The notes: generated by a model not told the origin, from the sequence alone. DNA of 64,000 nt from Erythrobacteraceae bacterium (GCA_024642525.1 JAHEAX010000003.1:1-64000); one strand, 5' to 3'. Counted from the first letter of the stretch, positions 42,747 to 52,406 are shown. A program made the numbers and translations.

Positions 42747-43841
42747 ATGGATCAGAACACCGGCATCCCGATCAATCAGGAAATACTGGAACTGCAGGCC
42801 CGCCTTGCAGAACTGTCCGAAGAAACGCAGCGCAGCAGCGCTTATGCGCGCAAGAGCGTGCAGCGGCTCAACATGCTCGAAGCCGTGCTGGAAACCGTGC
42901 CTGTGGGCGTGGTGCTGGCCGACCATGCCGGACAGATCATCCACGGCAACAGCCAGGTTGTCGAAATGCTTCGCCACCCAGTCTATAATTCCGTCGATGT
43001 GAACGAATACGACCAATGGGTTTCCTTCCACGCCGATGGCACCCGCGTTGCGAACCACGAATATCCGCTGTCGCAGGTCATCGTCGGCGATGTAGAGCGG
43101 GCCGAACTGGACGTGCATTACCAGCGCGGGGACGGCACCCGTTTCTGGATGCGGATCATCGGCAAGCCCGTGATCGACAACGATGGCAACAAGATCGGCG
43201 CTGCCGTCGCCCTGCTCGATATCGACGAGGAAAAACGCCTTAACGAAACACAGAACCTGCTGATCAAGGAGCTGAACCACAGGGTCAAGAATGCCTTCAG
43301 CGTGGTCAAATCGATTGTCGCGCAGACCTTGCGCCGCGAAAATGTTTCTACCGAATTGCGCGAGACGCTGGACGAGCGGCTGAACGCCTACGCCGCGGCC
43401 CATTCGCGGCTGGTCAACATGACCTGGGAAAAGGCATTGCTGAGCGATGTCGCCGAAGAAACCGCAGGCCGCATCGGTGCAGAACGCGTCCGCACGAGCG
43501 GGCCGGCGATTTCGCTCCCTTCCCGAGAAGCGCTGGCGACTTCCATGGCGTTTTACGAACTGGGCACCAATGCCGTGAAATATGGCGCGCTGTCAGTTCC
43601 TGAAGGTCAGGTGGACCTGTCCTGGCATCTCGCCGGTGAAGGCGCAGACCGCAGCCTGTCAGTCGACTGGATCGAAACAGGCGGCCCCACCCCTGCTACG
43701 CCCACCCGCAAGGGCTTTGGCTCTTTCGTGATTGATCGTGCGCTTTCTGCCGAGACAAGAGGGAAAGTGAAAATCGACTATAATAAGCATGGTTTGCGCT
43801 GGAACCTGACCATGCCTTTGCCCGTTGTATCAGTGACATGA
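42747..43841 (+). CDS. Soluble PAS-HWE sensor histidine kinase
   Basis: A 364-residue cytoplasmic kinase. It has a coiled coil at about residues 10-45, a PAS domain at about 45-160 (ETVPVGVVLADHAGQIIHGN) and a HisKA_2 helix with His178 (IKELNHRVKNAFSVV). The HWE-type ATPase has MAFYELGTNAVKYGALS and GFGSFVID. No Cys of LOV type is visible in the PAS, so light sensing is unlikely. The response regulator gene overlaps its end (ATGA), so the pair forms one unit. HWE kinases often feed PhyR, so crosstalk with the stress locus is possible. ATG 42747 is one choice; a TTG at 42690 is in frame. Confidence 0.87.
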   Translation: MDQNTGIPINQEILELQARLAELSEETQRSSAYARKSVQRLNMLEAVLETVPVGVVLADHAGQIIHGNSQVVEMLRHPVYNSVDVNEYDQWVSFHADGTRVANHEYPLSQVIVGDVERAELDVHYQRGDGTRFWMRIIGKPVIDNDGNKIGAAVALLDIDEEKRLNETQNLLIKELNHRVKNAFSVVKSIVAQTLRRENVSTELRETLDERLNAYAAAHSRLVNMTWEKALLSDVAEETAGRIGAERVRTSGPAISLPSREALATSMAFYELGTNAVKYGALSVPEGQVDLSWHLAGEGADRSLSVDWIETGGPTPATPTRKGFGSFVIDRALSAETRGKVKIDYNKHGLRWNLTMPLPVVSVT

Positions 43842-44221
43842 CCCATTCAGCAGACAAACCTACTCGTATCTTTATCGTTGAAGACGAAGCGCTTCTGGCA
43901 TTTGAAATGACAGACGTGCTCGAAGACCTCGGCTTCGAAGTCGTCGGACCGAGCAATCATCTTGATGATGCCAAGGTAACCGCCGCATCGAGCGAGATTG
44001 ACGTCGCCTGCCTCGATGTGAATCTGGGCGAGGGCAAAACATCCAAGCCCGTCGCCGAGATCCTGCGTGAACGCGGGATTCCCTATGTTTATATCACTGC
44101 ATATGATGCCAACCAGATCACTTTCCTGCAGCCCGATGAAAAGGTTGTGAAAAAGCCGGTGAGTGGCAGGAAGCTGCTCGAAGCGCTGCGGATCGTCTAT
44201 CCGCATCTGGAAACCAAGTAG
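43838..44221 (+). CDS. Single-domain response regulator paired with the PAS-HWE kinase
   Basis: A 127-residue receiver domain. Acidic residues Glu15-Asp16 (FIVEDEALL), phosphoacceptor Asp60 (ACLDVNLG), Thr in YITAYD and Lys in VVKKPVSG are all present. No output domain is attached, so it must act through protein contact or as a phosphate relay. Its start overlaps the kinase stop. It differs from the regulator at 15381 in lacking the FSTG segment and any EcfG promoter. Confidence 0.87.
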   Translation: MTHSADKPTRIFIVEDEALLAFEMTDVLEDLGFEVVGPSNHLDDAKVTAASSEIDVACLDVNLGEGKTSKPVAEILRERGIPYVYITAYDANQITFLQPDEKVVKKPVSGRKLLEALRIVYPHLETK

Positions 44222-44255
44222 ATCGCGGCGGGAAAAGGTCAGGGCAGATGCCCTG

Positions 44256-45248
44256 TCAGAGCCATTTCCATTTCCAGAACAGCATCACTTGCATTGCCAG
44301 AATGGCAGCGCAAATCCCCACCACGATCCAGAAGGCGTTGGGTTCATTCATGCCCGGGATACCGCCGACATTGATGCCAAGAAGGCCCGTCACAAAGCCC
44401 AGTGGCAGGAAAATCGCGGCGACAATGGTCAGCAGGTAATTGGTCCGGTTTGAACGGGCAACCGCGCGGGCGCGCAGTTCGTCCTGCAGCACCATCGCGC
44501 TTTCCTTGCTGATATTGATATCATCCAGAAAACGGCGCAGCCGGGCGATCGTTTCGGCAATTTCGCGCCGGTCATGGTCTTCAAACCATTCAGGCGCATC
44601 GCGCGAGATAATCTCCAACGCTTCGTGCTGCGGCCCCATGTGCCGCTGAAGCCCAAGGCAATTGCGGCGGATGACAGTGATCTTGTCCAGCATTTCATCC
44701 GCATATTCGCCGGTGTCGGTATCTTCGAGCAGGTCGATATGATCGTTCATGTCGATGATCGAACTGTTCATCCGGTTGACCATATATTCGGTCATGGATG
44801 TGACCAGTGCGCCTGCATCCCTGGGACCATTCCCAGCATCAATATCCGCCAGCGTGTCGCGCGGGGTTTGCAATGGGTGGCGGCGCAGGCTGAGCATGTG
44901 GACACCGTCGGACCACATCTGCATCGAAACCATGTCTTCCGGCTCTGCACCGGGGTTGAAATTGATGCCGCGCAAGGTTGCCACCAGCGTATCGCCTTCG
45001 CGAAATGCGCGGGGCCGTGTTGCATCGCTGGTCAGCAGTTCAGCCGTGGGTTCAGGAATGCCGAGCTGTTCCTGCAGCCATTCGTAGACTCCGGGCCGAT
45101 TGCGGCAGAGATGCATCCACACGACTTCGTCAGGGTTTGCCGGCTTCCACGTCTGGATTTCTTTCCAGCCGATGGGGCGTCCGCCGCCCTTGCCGTCCAG
45201 CACCCTTGCAAAAAGCAGGGGTGTTTCGTCCGTAAGTCCGTCCGTCAT
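44256..45248 (-). CDS. zntB: CorA-family transporter, ZntB-like
   Basis: A 330-residue CorA/ZntB protein. The cytoplasmic funnel spans about residues 1-265, including MQMWSDGVHMLSLRRHP and long helices near HMGPQHEALEIISRD. Two C-terminal helices lie at about 275-295 (LLTIVAAIFLPLGFVTGLLG) and 305-326. Between them lies GINVGGIPG, the ZntB form of the GxN motif, in place of GMN of Mg2+ channels. It probably transports Zn2+ with protons. The end FWKWKWL is basic. ATG 45248 gives the family length; several in-frame ATGs lie upstream. Confidence 0.85.
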   Translation of the reverse strand: MTDGLTDETPLLFARVLDGKGGGRPIGWKEIQTWKPANPDEVVWMHLCRNRPGVYEWLQEQLGIPEPTAELLTSDATRPRAFREGDTLVATLRGINFNPGAEPEDMVSMQMWSDGVHMLSLRRHPLQTPRDTLADIDAGNGPRDAGALVTSMTEYMVNRMNSSIIDMNDHIDLLEDTDTGEYADEMLDKITVIRRNCLGLQRHMGPQHEALEIISRDAPEWFEDHDRREIAETIARLRRFLDDINISKESAMVLQDELRARAVARSNRTNYLLTIVAAIFLPLGFVTGLLGINVGGIPGMNEPNAFWIVVGICAAILAMQVMLFWKWKWL

Positions 45249-45620
45249 CGTGGGTATTTCTTCATACATCGACGGCTTCATGCCCCAAAGAATGGCCGCT
45301 GTCATGCGTCTGCGTGAATAGCCCCTGCCGGCGAGGCGTACTGCCCACATCGCCACATCCCGATAAGGCCGGAAAAAGCGCGCAAAACCCCCAATTTTTA
45401 CAAAGCTTCGCTTGTTCTATATGCCTGTCGCATGCCCATCTGTCCCGGCCGGTTGCCTGCCGCGTAACTGCCTGTGATCAAAGGGAAAGATGGTGCAATA
45501 GCGGGTACGCCTTTCTGGCGTCGCCTTGCTGACCGGGGGGTCGCAAAATCACGACGGGTCGGTTCTGATGCCGCAGGTATCTGGCCGTTTTCCCGCCAGG
45601 CTGATCTTGCGGAGGTATTT
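45249..45620. other. Gap of 372 bp between ZntB and the haloperoxidase-family gene
   Basis: The segment is the shared divergent promoter region. I see no credible small gene. TTTACA and TATATG near 45395-45425 could be promoter elements for the plus-strand gene, but the spacing (15) is short. The 45249-45356 part could be an N-terminal extension of the ZntB gene if an upstream ATG is used. Confidence 0.4.
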
Positions 45621-46847
45621 ATGGTCAGATTGAATGTGGCTGCCGCGGCACTTGCTGCTGCATTGGCGGCAATGCCTGCAAAGGCGGATGTGGTTACCGA
45701 CTGGGCCGAGTTCGGACGGGTTGTTTCTGCCGGTGACAGGCAACCGCAAACTCCCGAAACCTATTACAACGAAACGCGGCTTGCCCTTGCCATGTTCGAA
45801 GCTGCCAATGCCATCGACCGCAAATATGAAAGCTTTCTGGGCATGGAAAAGGCACAGGAAGGTGCCTCGATGAATGCCGCCGTGATTACCGCGGCCTACA
45901 CGGTCCTTGCCGCCCAGCATCCGTCCCGCAGTGCCGATCTTGATGGCAGCTATGAACTGGCAATTGCCCAGATCAGCGATGCTTCTGCGCGCGACAAGGG
46001 CGTGGCCATCGGCAAGAAGGCCGCCGAAGCAGCCCTGGCATCGGGCGCATTCGATGCGTCCCGCACGGTTGTGCCATATCGCCCGCGTACATCGCCCGGT
46101 GTCTGGGTGCCGGTTTCACTGCCTTCGGTAATGGATGAAATCGGCAACATGACGCCCTGGGTCATCAGCGATATCGAAACTTTCATGCCGCCGCCGCCAC
46201 CAGCGCTTACCAGCGAAGTCTGGGCGCGCGACCTGAATGAAGTGAAGCGGTTGGGCGGCAGGAAAAGCACAGAGCGCACATCCGTGCAGAGCCGGATTGC
46301 GCGATACCGGATCACGCCAATCGTCATGCCTACATTGCGGGCAATCGCAGACCTTCCCGGCCGTTCTACCGTGCAGAACGCGCGCATGTTCGCGCTGGTC
46401 AACCTGGCTGGTGACGATACCAGCGTGGTCACCTTCGCGGCCAAGTTGCGCTACAATTTCTGGCGTCCCATCACGGCCATCCGCAATGCCGATGATGATG
46501 GCAACCCGGCCACCGCCACAGAAGCTGACTGGCAGCCCTTCATCGGCACGCCCAACTTCCCTGAATACCCCTGCGCGCATTGCAGCGGCACCGCGGCGAT
46601 TGCCGAGGTGCTGAAGGCCGAAGTGGGCAACGAACCGGCAGGCGGGGTCCAGATCGGCTCGCGCTCGCTCGATTATTCCGCAGTGCAGGTGCTGCCTACT
46701 TTCGACCAGTGGGTGAGCGAGGTTTCCATGTCGCGCACGCTGGGCGGGGTACATTACCGCTTTTCCAACATTGCAGGCGAAGACATTGGGCGGGCGGTTG
46801 CCAGGGTGGCGCTGACGAAGTTGCGGCCCCTGCCACCCTCTGACTGA
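45621..46847 (+). CDS. Vanadium-dependent haloperoxidase / PAP2-superfamily protein, secreted
   Basis: A 408-residue protein with a signal peptide (MVRLNVAAAALAAALAAMP). The PAP2-type active site is read as KLRYNFWRP (KX6RP), then PCAHCSGTAA in place of PSGH, then SRTLGGVHYRFSN (SRX5H). Vanadium haloperoxidases and acid phosphatases share this fold. The long intervening sequence and PEYPCAHCSG are typical of bacterial vanadium-dependent haloperoxidase-like proteins. Activity, halide or phosphatase, cannot be told. GGAGG five bases before ATG 45621 fixes the start. Confidence 0.82.
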   Translation: MVRLNVAAAALAAALAAMPAKADVVTDWAEFGRVVSAGDRQPQTPETYYNETRLALAMFEAANAIDRKYESFLGMEKAQEGASMNAAVITAAYTVLAAQHPSRSADLDGSYELAIAQISDASARDKGVAIGKKAAEAALASGAFDASRTVVPYRPRTSPGVWVPVSLPSVMDEIGNMTPWVISDIETFMPPPPPALTSEVWARDLNEVKRLGGRKSTERTSVQSRIARYRITPIVMPTLRAIADLPGRSTVQNARMFALVNLAGDDTSVVTFAAKLRYNFWRPITAIRNADDDGNPATATEADWQPFIGTPNFPEYPCAHCSGTAAIAEVLKAEVGNEPAGGVQIGSRSLDYSAVQVLPTFDQWVSEVSMSRTLGGVHYRFSNIAGEDIGRAVARVALTKLRPLPPSD

Positions 46848-46913
46848 GCGGGCGGCAGCGGCCTTGGCGTTCTGACGTTGTTTCGCCGCATTTAGGCGAC
46901 TATAGGCAGGGCT

Positions 46914-48050
46914 ATGTCATCAATCAGACCATGGCGCGATATCGAGCGCCGCAAGAGCCGGCAGATCATGGTCGGTAACACGCCCGTTGGCGGCGATGCG
47001 CCGATCACGGTGCAGACCATGACCAATACGCTCACCTCCGACCCGGTAGCGACAATCAACCAGATCCGCCGCTGCGAAGAAGCGGGCGCGGACATTATCC
47101 GCGTGTCCTGCCCCGATGTGGAAAGCACCGCTGCACTGAAACGCATCGTCAAGGCAGCGCGCGTGCCGTTGGTGGCGGACATTCATTTCCACTACAAACG
47201 CGCGCTGGAAGCTGCCGATGCCGGCGCTGCCTGCCTGCGCATCAACCCGGGCAATATCGGTTCCAACGAACGGGTTGCAGAAGTCGTGCGTGCCGCAAAA
47301 GCCAATGGCTGCGCCATCCGTATCGGCGTGAATGCCGGCAGCCTGGAAAAAGACCTTCTCGAAAAATATGGTGAGCCGTGCCCCGAAGCACTGGTGGAAA
47401 GCGCGCTCGACCATATCAAGCTGCTGCAGGACCACGATTTTCACGAATATAAGGTCGCGGTAAAGGCAAGCGACGTATTCCTTGCCGTGGCAGCGTATCA
47501 GGGCCTGGCCGATGCCGTGGATTGCCCTTTGCACCTTGGCATCACGGAAGCGGGCGGCCTGATCGGCGGCACGGTGAAAAGCGCAATCGGCATCGGCAAT
47601 ATGCTGTGGGCCGGCATTGGCGACACAATCCGCGTTTCCCTTTCGGCAGAACCCGAAGAAGAAGTGCGCGTCGGCTTCGAAATTCTCAAATCGCTGGGTC
47701 TTCGCACCCGCGGCGTTCGGGTGGTTTCCTGCCCCAGTTGCGCACGGCAGGGCTTCGATGTGATCCGCACCGTTTCGGCGCTGGAAGAACGCCTGCAGCA
47801 CATCAAGACACCGCTATCGCTGTCGGTGCTGGGCTGCGTGGTCAACGGACCGGGCGAAGCGCGTGAAACAGACATCGGCATTACCGGCGGCGGCAATGGC
47901 AAGCACATGGTCTATCTGTCCGGCGTGACCGACCATCATGTGCAGTCTTCCGATATGCTCGATCATATTGTCGAGCTGGTCGAAGCCAAGGCAGCCGAAA
48001 TTGAAGCAGAGGCAGTCGCCGCTGCCACCATTTCCGAACCGGCAGAATAG
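46914..48050 (+). CDS. ispG: 4-hydroxy-3-methylbut-2-enyl diphosphate synthase (IspG)
   Basis: A 378-residue IspG (GcpE), the MEP-pathway step from MEcPP to HMBPP. It has a TIM-barrel N-terminal part with [17 protein letters not shown] and ADIHFHY, and a C-terminal 4Fe-4S domain with ligands in [11 protein letters not shown] (CxxC), [11 protein letters not shown] (third Cys and following Glu). Shorter than plant IspG, so it is the bacterial two-domain form. The C-terminal extension is Ala/Glu-rich. It is followed 48 bp on by an FAD oxidoreductase gene. Confidence 0.96.
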   Translation: MSSIRPWRDIERRKSRQIMVGNTPVGGDAPITVQTMTNTLTSDPVATINQIRRCEEAGADIIRVSCPDVESTAALKRIVKAARVPLVADIHFHYKRALEAADAGAACLRINPGNIGSNERVAEVVRAAKANGCAIRIGVNAGSLEKDLLEKYGEPCPEALVESALDHIKLLQDHDFHEYKVAVKASDVFLAVAAYQGLADAVDCPLHLGITEAGGLIGGTVKSAIGIGNMLWAGIGDTIRVSLSAEPEEEVRVGFEILKSLGLRTRGVRVVSCPSCARQGFDVIRTVSALEERLQHIKTPLSLSVLGCVVNGPGEARETDIGITGGGNGKHMVYLSGVTDHHVQSSDMLDHIVELVEAKAAEIEAEAVAAATISEPAE

Positions 48051-48097
48051 CCGGGGGCACATAAGGTCGCGTCACAACCCAAAGCAGGAGGTCTTCA

Positions 48098-49519
48098 ATG
48101 GCCGGGATCGAGACGGACTATCTTATTATCGGCTCTGGCGCGGTCGGCATGGCATTTGCCGACACCATGCTGGATGAAGACCCGGATGCCCACATCACCA
48201 TTGTCGACCAGCATGCGAAGCCGGGCGGGCACTGGAACGATTCCTACCCGTTTGTGGCTTTGCACCAGCCTGCTTCATACTATGGGCTTAATTCACTGCC
48301 GCTCGGCAACGACCAGATCGACTGCACCGGGCCCAACAAGGGCTATTACGAACTGGCGACCGGCACGGAAATCTGCGCCTATTACGAAAAGGTGATGAAC
48401 ACCCGCTTCCTGCCCAGCGGCAGGGTCACTTACCTTCCAATGACCATCTATCTCGGCAACAGTCGCATCAGCAGCATCCTGTCTGGCAAGGAAAGCGCCG
48501 TGAATGTCCGCCGCAAGGTGGTCGATGGCACTTTCTACAATACCTCGGTCCCGGCCACGCATACGCGCAAGTTTACGGTTGCAGCAGGCACCCGGATTGC
48601 CATCCCTAACGACTTGCCGGGCCTATGGAAGCGCCCCGATGAAATACCTGCCCATTATGCCATTCTTGGTGCTGGCAAGACCGCCATGGATGCTGTCGTC
48701 TGGCTGCTGCGTTCCGGCGTGGCACCGCAGGACATCACCTGGGTGCGGCCGCGCGAGACATGGATGTTCAACCGGGCCAATACCCAGTTCGGACCGGAAT
48801 TTTTCGAACAGGCAATCCGCTCGCAGATTTCGCTGATGCAAGCTGCCGCGACGGCGCAAACCGCCGATGACATCTTTCTGACGCTGGAAAAGACCGATTA
48901 CATGCTGCGGATCGACCCCGATGTGCTGCCCACCAAGTTCCACTTTCCTGTAACATCCCATGGCGAACTGGACCTGATGCGGTCTGTAACGCGGGTCATC
49001 CGCAAGGGCAGGCTGACGGGCATCGAACCTGCCCGGATGCTGTTTCCGTCAGGCGATGAAACCGTGCCCGAAGACACATTGTTCGTCGATTGCACTGCCA
49101 CTGCCGTAAGTGTGCGCCCGACACGGCCCCAGTTCGAGGACGGTCTGATTACCCTGCAGATGATGCATGTGCCGCTGGTTGCGCTCAATGCGTCTGTCGC
49201 GGCATTCCTCGAAGCGAATTTCGATACGGACGAGGAAAAGAACACGCTGGGCGAAGTCAGCCCGTTTGTGGATTCCACCCTGCAATATCCTCTGGCCCTG
49301 CTCACCACTACGATGAACAGGGTCCGCTGGTCGATGTCGAAGCCAATCAGCGACTGGCTTTCAACCAAGCGCCTCGATCCGACAGGGCCGCTGATAGCTT
49401 CCCTGCCAGCAGGCGATCCGCGTTTTGCCTTGCTGGGCGAAGTGCAGGAAGCCACACGGGCGGCAATTCCCAATCTACACCGGCTGGCGGCAATGGCTGC
49501 TGCCCCTGCACAAGGTTGA
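48098..49519 (+). CDS. FAD-dependent oxidoreductase (NAD(P)-binding Rossmann flavoprotein)
   Basis: A 473-residue flavoprotein. The N-terminal dinucleotide motif is YLIIGSGAVGMAFADTML at about residue 8, and HAKPGGHWNDSYPFV follows, as in flavin monooxygenase-like proteins. A second Rossmann motif, AILGAGKTAMDAV, is at about 185 (NAD(P)H site). I do not know its substrate; relatives are annotated as NAD(P)/FAD oxidoreductases of unknown reaction. AGGAGG six bases before the ATG is a very strong ribosome site. The thioredoxin-like lipoprotein gene follows 8 bp later, so the two likely form one unit. Confidence 0.8.
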   Translation: MAGIETDYLIIGSGAVGMAFADTMLDEDPDAHITIVDQHAKPGGHWNDSYPFVALHQPASYYGLNSLPLGNDQIDCTGPNKGYYELATGTEICAYYEKVMNTRFLPSGRVTYLPMTIYLGNSRISSILSGKESAVNVRRKVVDGTFYNTSVPATHTRKFTVAAGTRIAIPNDLPGLWKRPDEIPAHYAILGAGKTAMDAVVWLLRSGVAPQDITWVRPRETWMFNRANTQFGPEFFEQAIRSQISLMQAAATAQTADDIFLTLEKTDYMLRIDPDVLPTKFHFPVTSHGELDLMRSVTRVIRKGRLTGIEPARMLFPSGDETVPEDTLFVDCTATAVSVRPTRPQFEDGLITLQMMHVPLVALNASVAAFLEANFDTDEEKNTLGEVSPFVDSTLQYPLALLTTTMNRVRWSMSKPISDWLSTKRLDPTGPLIASLPAGDPRFALLGEVQEATRAAIPNLHRLAAMAAAPAQG

Positions 49520-49527
49520 CAAGACAA

Positions 49528-50043
49528 ATGCGTAAACTGGTCGCGCCGGCACTCGTGCTGGCTTTTCCTGCGGCATTGCTGGGCGGGTGCACCACTGCGG
49601 CATCACGGCAGCATCAGGCAGCCGCCGATCATCCGCAAGCACAGCTGTATGATGAAAACCGCGATGCTGCTTCAGATGTCGATGCAGCCATGGCCAAAGC
49701 AGCAACAGGCGGCAAGAATGTGCTGGTCGCAATGGGCGCGAACTGGTGCCATGATAGCCGCGCATTCGCAGGTTGGATGCAGACCCCGCGGTTTGCTGAC
49801 ATGCTGGCGCAGCGTTACGAAACGGTGTTCGTGGATGTCGGCCATCCCCAGGAAGGCAAGGGCCGAAACCTGGACGTGGCAAGGCGCTTCGGGTTGAACG
49901 AAATTACCGGCACGCCCACGGTTCTGGTGATTTCGCCCGATGGCCGCCTGCTCAACCGCGATACGGCCGCAAGCTGGCGAAATGCGGCCAGTCGCAGCGC
50001 AGATGCGATATATGGCGAGCTTTCAGCCTTTCCCTTGCCATAA
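49528..50043 (+). CDS. Thioredoxin-like lipoprotein
   Basis: A 171-residue protein with a lipoprotein signal (MRKLVAP, hydrophobic core, lipobox LLGGC, Cys21). The mature part has a thioredoxin fold with NVLVAMGANWCHDSRAFAGW at about residue 65 and the cis-proline segment ITGTPTVLVISP. The active site is WCHDS, with only one Cys, so it is not a simple dithiol oxidoreductase; a role in thiol binding or a DUF255/thioredoxin_7-like function is more likely. It follows the FAD oxidoreductase and sits before an L,D-transpeptidase-like gene. Confidence 0.75.
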   Translation: MRKLVAPALVLAFPAALLGGCTTAASRQHQAAADHPQAQLYDENRDAASDVDAAMAKAATGGKNVLVAMGANWCHDSRAFAGWMQTPRFADMLAQRYETVFVDVGHPQEGKGRNLDVARRFGLNEITGTPTVLVISPDGRLLNRDTAASWRNAASRSADAIYGELSAFPLP

Positions 50044-50072
50044 ATCCATTCACCCATCCTTTAGGATGGTTT

Positions 50073-50798
50073 ATGTATATTGGCGCTATGAAACGGCGTG
50101 AACTCCTCACTGGCAGCCTTGCGGCGGGTATTTCGCTGACGGTTGCGCCGCGTGTTTTCGCGCAGGCCAGCCCGCATGGGCTGCGTGACCGGAAGCTGTT
50201 TGAAATCGCCAGGACCCAGCAGGAAAAGGCCGGCAGCCTGCTGTGGCGCAGGGATTTCGTCGGCATTGCAGACTTCGGCCTGCGGTCTTCCGAACCACGG
50301 TTCCATTTCGTGAATGTTGAAGGTGACCGGATTGATTCCTTCCGCGTGGCCCATGGCACTGGTTCCGACCCTGAACATGATGGCTGGCTGAACTGGTTTT
50401 CAAACCAGAACGGGTCAAACGCCACCAGCGCGGGCACTTACATGACTTATGGTTGGTATACTGGCCGCTATGGCACTTCCATCCGGCTCGACGGATTGGA
50501 CCGCACGAATTCCAATGCGCTTGACCGCGCGATTGTGATGCATCGCGCCCAATATGCAGAGCCGGAACACCTGGCCCGGTGGGGCCGGCTTGGCCGGTCA
50601 AACGGCTGTTTCGCCATGAGCGATGCGGATTTCAAACTGGCCCTGCTGCACCTTGGCGGTGGGCGGGTGCTTTATGCAGACCGGCTTGGCCTTGGCCCTG
50701 ACGGCCAGATTGTGGAGCCCTATACTCCTCCGGCTATCACGCCGCTGACGCCGGAAACGCCAACTGCCACGCAGCAAGCAAATCCCGGCGTTTATTAA
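50073..50798 (+). CDS. Murein L,D-transpeptidase catalytic-domain family protein (YkuD_2), exported
   Basis: A 241-residue protein with a probable Tat signal (MKRRELLTGSLAAGISL, cut near VFA-QA). The catalytic-type motif GRSNGCFAMSD (Cys about 186) and a HGTGSD stretch are typical of the YkuD_2 family. Members may cross-link or edit peptidoglycan in the periplasm. ATG 50073 has AGGA six bases upstream, inside a small CCATCCT-AGGATGG hairpin; ATG 50088 gives the cleaner signal peptide but has no ribosome site. The tail is Pro/Thr-rich. Confidence 0.8.
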   Translation: MYIGAMKRRELLTGSLAAGISLTVAPRVFAQASPHGLRDRKLFEIARTQQEKAGSLLWRRDFVGIADFGLRSSEPRFHFVNVEGDRIDSFRVAHGTGSDPEHDGWLNWFSNQNGSNATSAGTYMTYGWYTGRYGTSIRLDGLDRTNSNALDRAIVMHRAQYAEPEHLARWGRLGRSNGCFAMSDADFKLALLHLGGGRVLYADRLGLGPDGQIVEPYTPPAITPLTPETPTATQQANPGVY

Positions 50799-50847
50799 AC
50801 AGAAGTCTTCTGTTCTGAGTGCGCAGGCGTTTTCAACCTGACTACCG

Positions 50848-52230
50848 TCAGGTCTGCAGATCATCCTCGATCGGAATAACCTGTTCACCCGTCACGCGGC
50901 TGCGGTTCGGCATCCGCGGAGCATCGAAGCTGGCCAGCACCGGCGCATCGCGATCATAGATATCGGGGAAGGTCGAGAGTTTGCCTTCGATGTCCTTCGC
51001 CATGGTGAAATAGGTGATGTAAACCGGCATCGTCTTCTGGAAACCGACCTTGGTATATTCGCCGCCCTTGATCAGGTTGACGCCTTCTTCCGGCGAAAGT
51101 CCGCCTTGAAGAATGGCCAGCGTGATCGCCAGTTCCGTCGCCCGTTCCGTGCGGATGCAGCCGTGGCTCAACGCGCGGTTGTCATTGGCAAACAGGCCGC
51201 GCGCCGGTGTGTCATGCAGGAAGATGGCGTGGCGATTGGGCATGTCCAGTTTCATCAGGCCCAGCGAATTGGTCGGACCAGGCTGCTGAACCACGCTGAC
51301 CCAGCCGTTTTCGCCCTTCGTCGCCTTGTACCCTGCATTCCGCGCCCAGGTCGGGTTGTTCAGCACGCGAGCGCCCAGCCCTTCGCCCTTCACGATGGAC
51401 TGCGGCACGGTCCAGGTCGGGTTGAAAATAACCCCTTCCACGCTTTCCGCCAATTGCGGCGTGGCCGTGCGGCCCGGTTTGCCCACCACGGTCTTGTAAG
51501 TGCGCACGATATTGTCGTTGACCGTCAGCCGTAGCTGGAATTCGGGAACGTTTGTCATCAGATACTGGCTGCCGAGATCACGGGCGAGCCAGCGCCAGCG
51601 GTCCATGTTGGCACGGATCATCTTGCGATGTTTCCCCTTGGCAGCAGGGGTTTTGGCCAGTTCTGCTTTCAGCAGCGCGTAATCGGGATGTTCTGGCATG
51701 ATCCCTGCCAGCGCCCCTTGCAGATCGCCGCTTTCCAGGGCCTGTGTCATCAACGTCGATGTCGGGTAACGGTCGGCATCAGGGTCGAACACGAACCACT
51801 GCTTGCGCGATTCCATGGGGGTGCGCCCGTCGCGCAGGTCTTCCACCAGCCAGGCAAATGTCTGGCTGGCAAGTTCGTCCAGCTGCTCGCTGGTGCCAAG
51901 GGCAATGGCGGCGCGCAGTTCGGGCAGATTGTAATCGGCAGGATCAAGCCCTTCGGCCCCGATCCCTTCGATGACACTGACCAGCGTTTTTACATTGGTC
52001 AGCGACCAAGGCTGCGTGATCGAGGGGATTTCCTGGACGATTTCCTGTGAGAAAGCCTCGGCAACGCTTTGCGGCTTTGCCTTCGCTGCTTCTTTCTGCA
52101 CTTCCTTTTGCACTGGCACATTGGCATCCTGCGGCAACAGGTTGGCAGGGTTTGCCTGGCGCGCAGAAAGCGGTGCAGCCACGGCCAAAGCGGCAGTGGC
52201 CAGCAGGGAAACGCGAACGGAAATCTTCAT
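50848..52230 (-). CDS. L,D-transpeptidase (YcbB/LdtD-like)
   Basis: A 460-residue periplasmic enzyme with a signal peptide (MKISVRVSLLATAALAVAA, then PLSARQ). A scaffold domain (about 55-215, with GAEGLDPADYNLP and DLRDGRTP) precedes the YkuD catalytic domain (about 230-400). The active cysteine is in ALSHGCIRTE, with the distal His in HAIFLHDTP. It makes 3-3 cross-links in peptidoglycan or attaches proteins. Unlike LdtD of E. coli no peptidoglycan-binding domain is evident and it is shorter. It converges on the YkuD_2 gene. Confidence 0.9.
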   Translation of the reverse strand: MKISVRVSLLATAALAVAAPLSARQANPANLLPQDANVPVQKEVQKEAAKAKPQSVAEAFSQEIVQEIPSITQPWSLTNVKTLVSVIEGIGAEGLDPADYNLPELRAAIALGTSEQLDELASQTFAWLVEDLRDGRTPMESRKQWFVFDPDADRYPTSTLMTQALESGDLQGALAGIMPEHPDYALLKAELAKTPAAKGKHRKMIRANMDRWRWLARDLGSQYLMTNVPEFQLRLTVNDNIVRTYKTVVGKPGRTATPQLAESVEGVIFNPTWTVPQSIVKGEGLGARVLNNPTWARNAGYKATKGENGWVSVVQQPGPTNSLGLMKLDMPNRHAIFLHDTPARGLFANDNRALSHGCIRTERATELAITLAILQGGLSPEEGVNLIKGGEYTKVGFQKTMPVYITYFTMAKDIEGKLSTFPDIYDRDAPVLASFDAPRMPNRSRVTGEQVIPIEDDLQT

Positions 52231-52406
52231 AAACTCTCAGCCCTTGTGCCGGAAATATACCGGAAATGCGCCGGAAACTACAGTCCGGGAATTGCATGAT
52301 TCTCAAAATAGCTCAAATGCTGGTTCATCATCAACCGTTCCGGCTGACTCCCCGCTGAATTGACAGGGATAGTGACGGATAAAACCGCCGGGACTATGCC
52401 TCCGCA

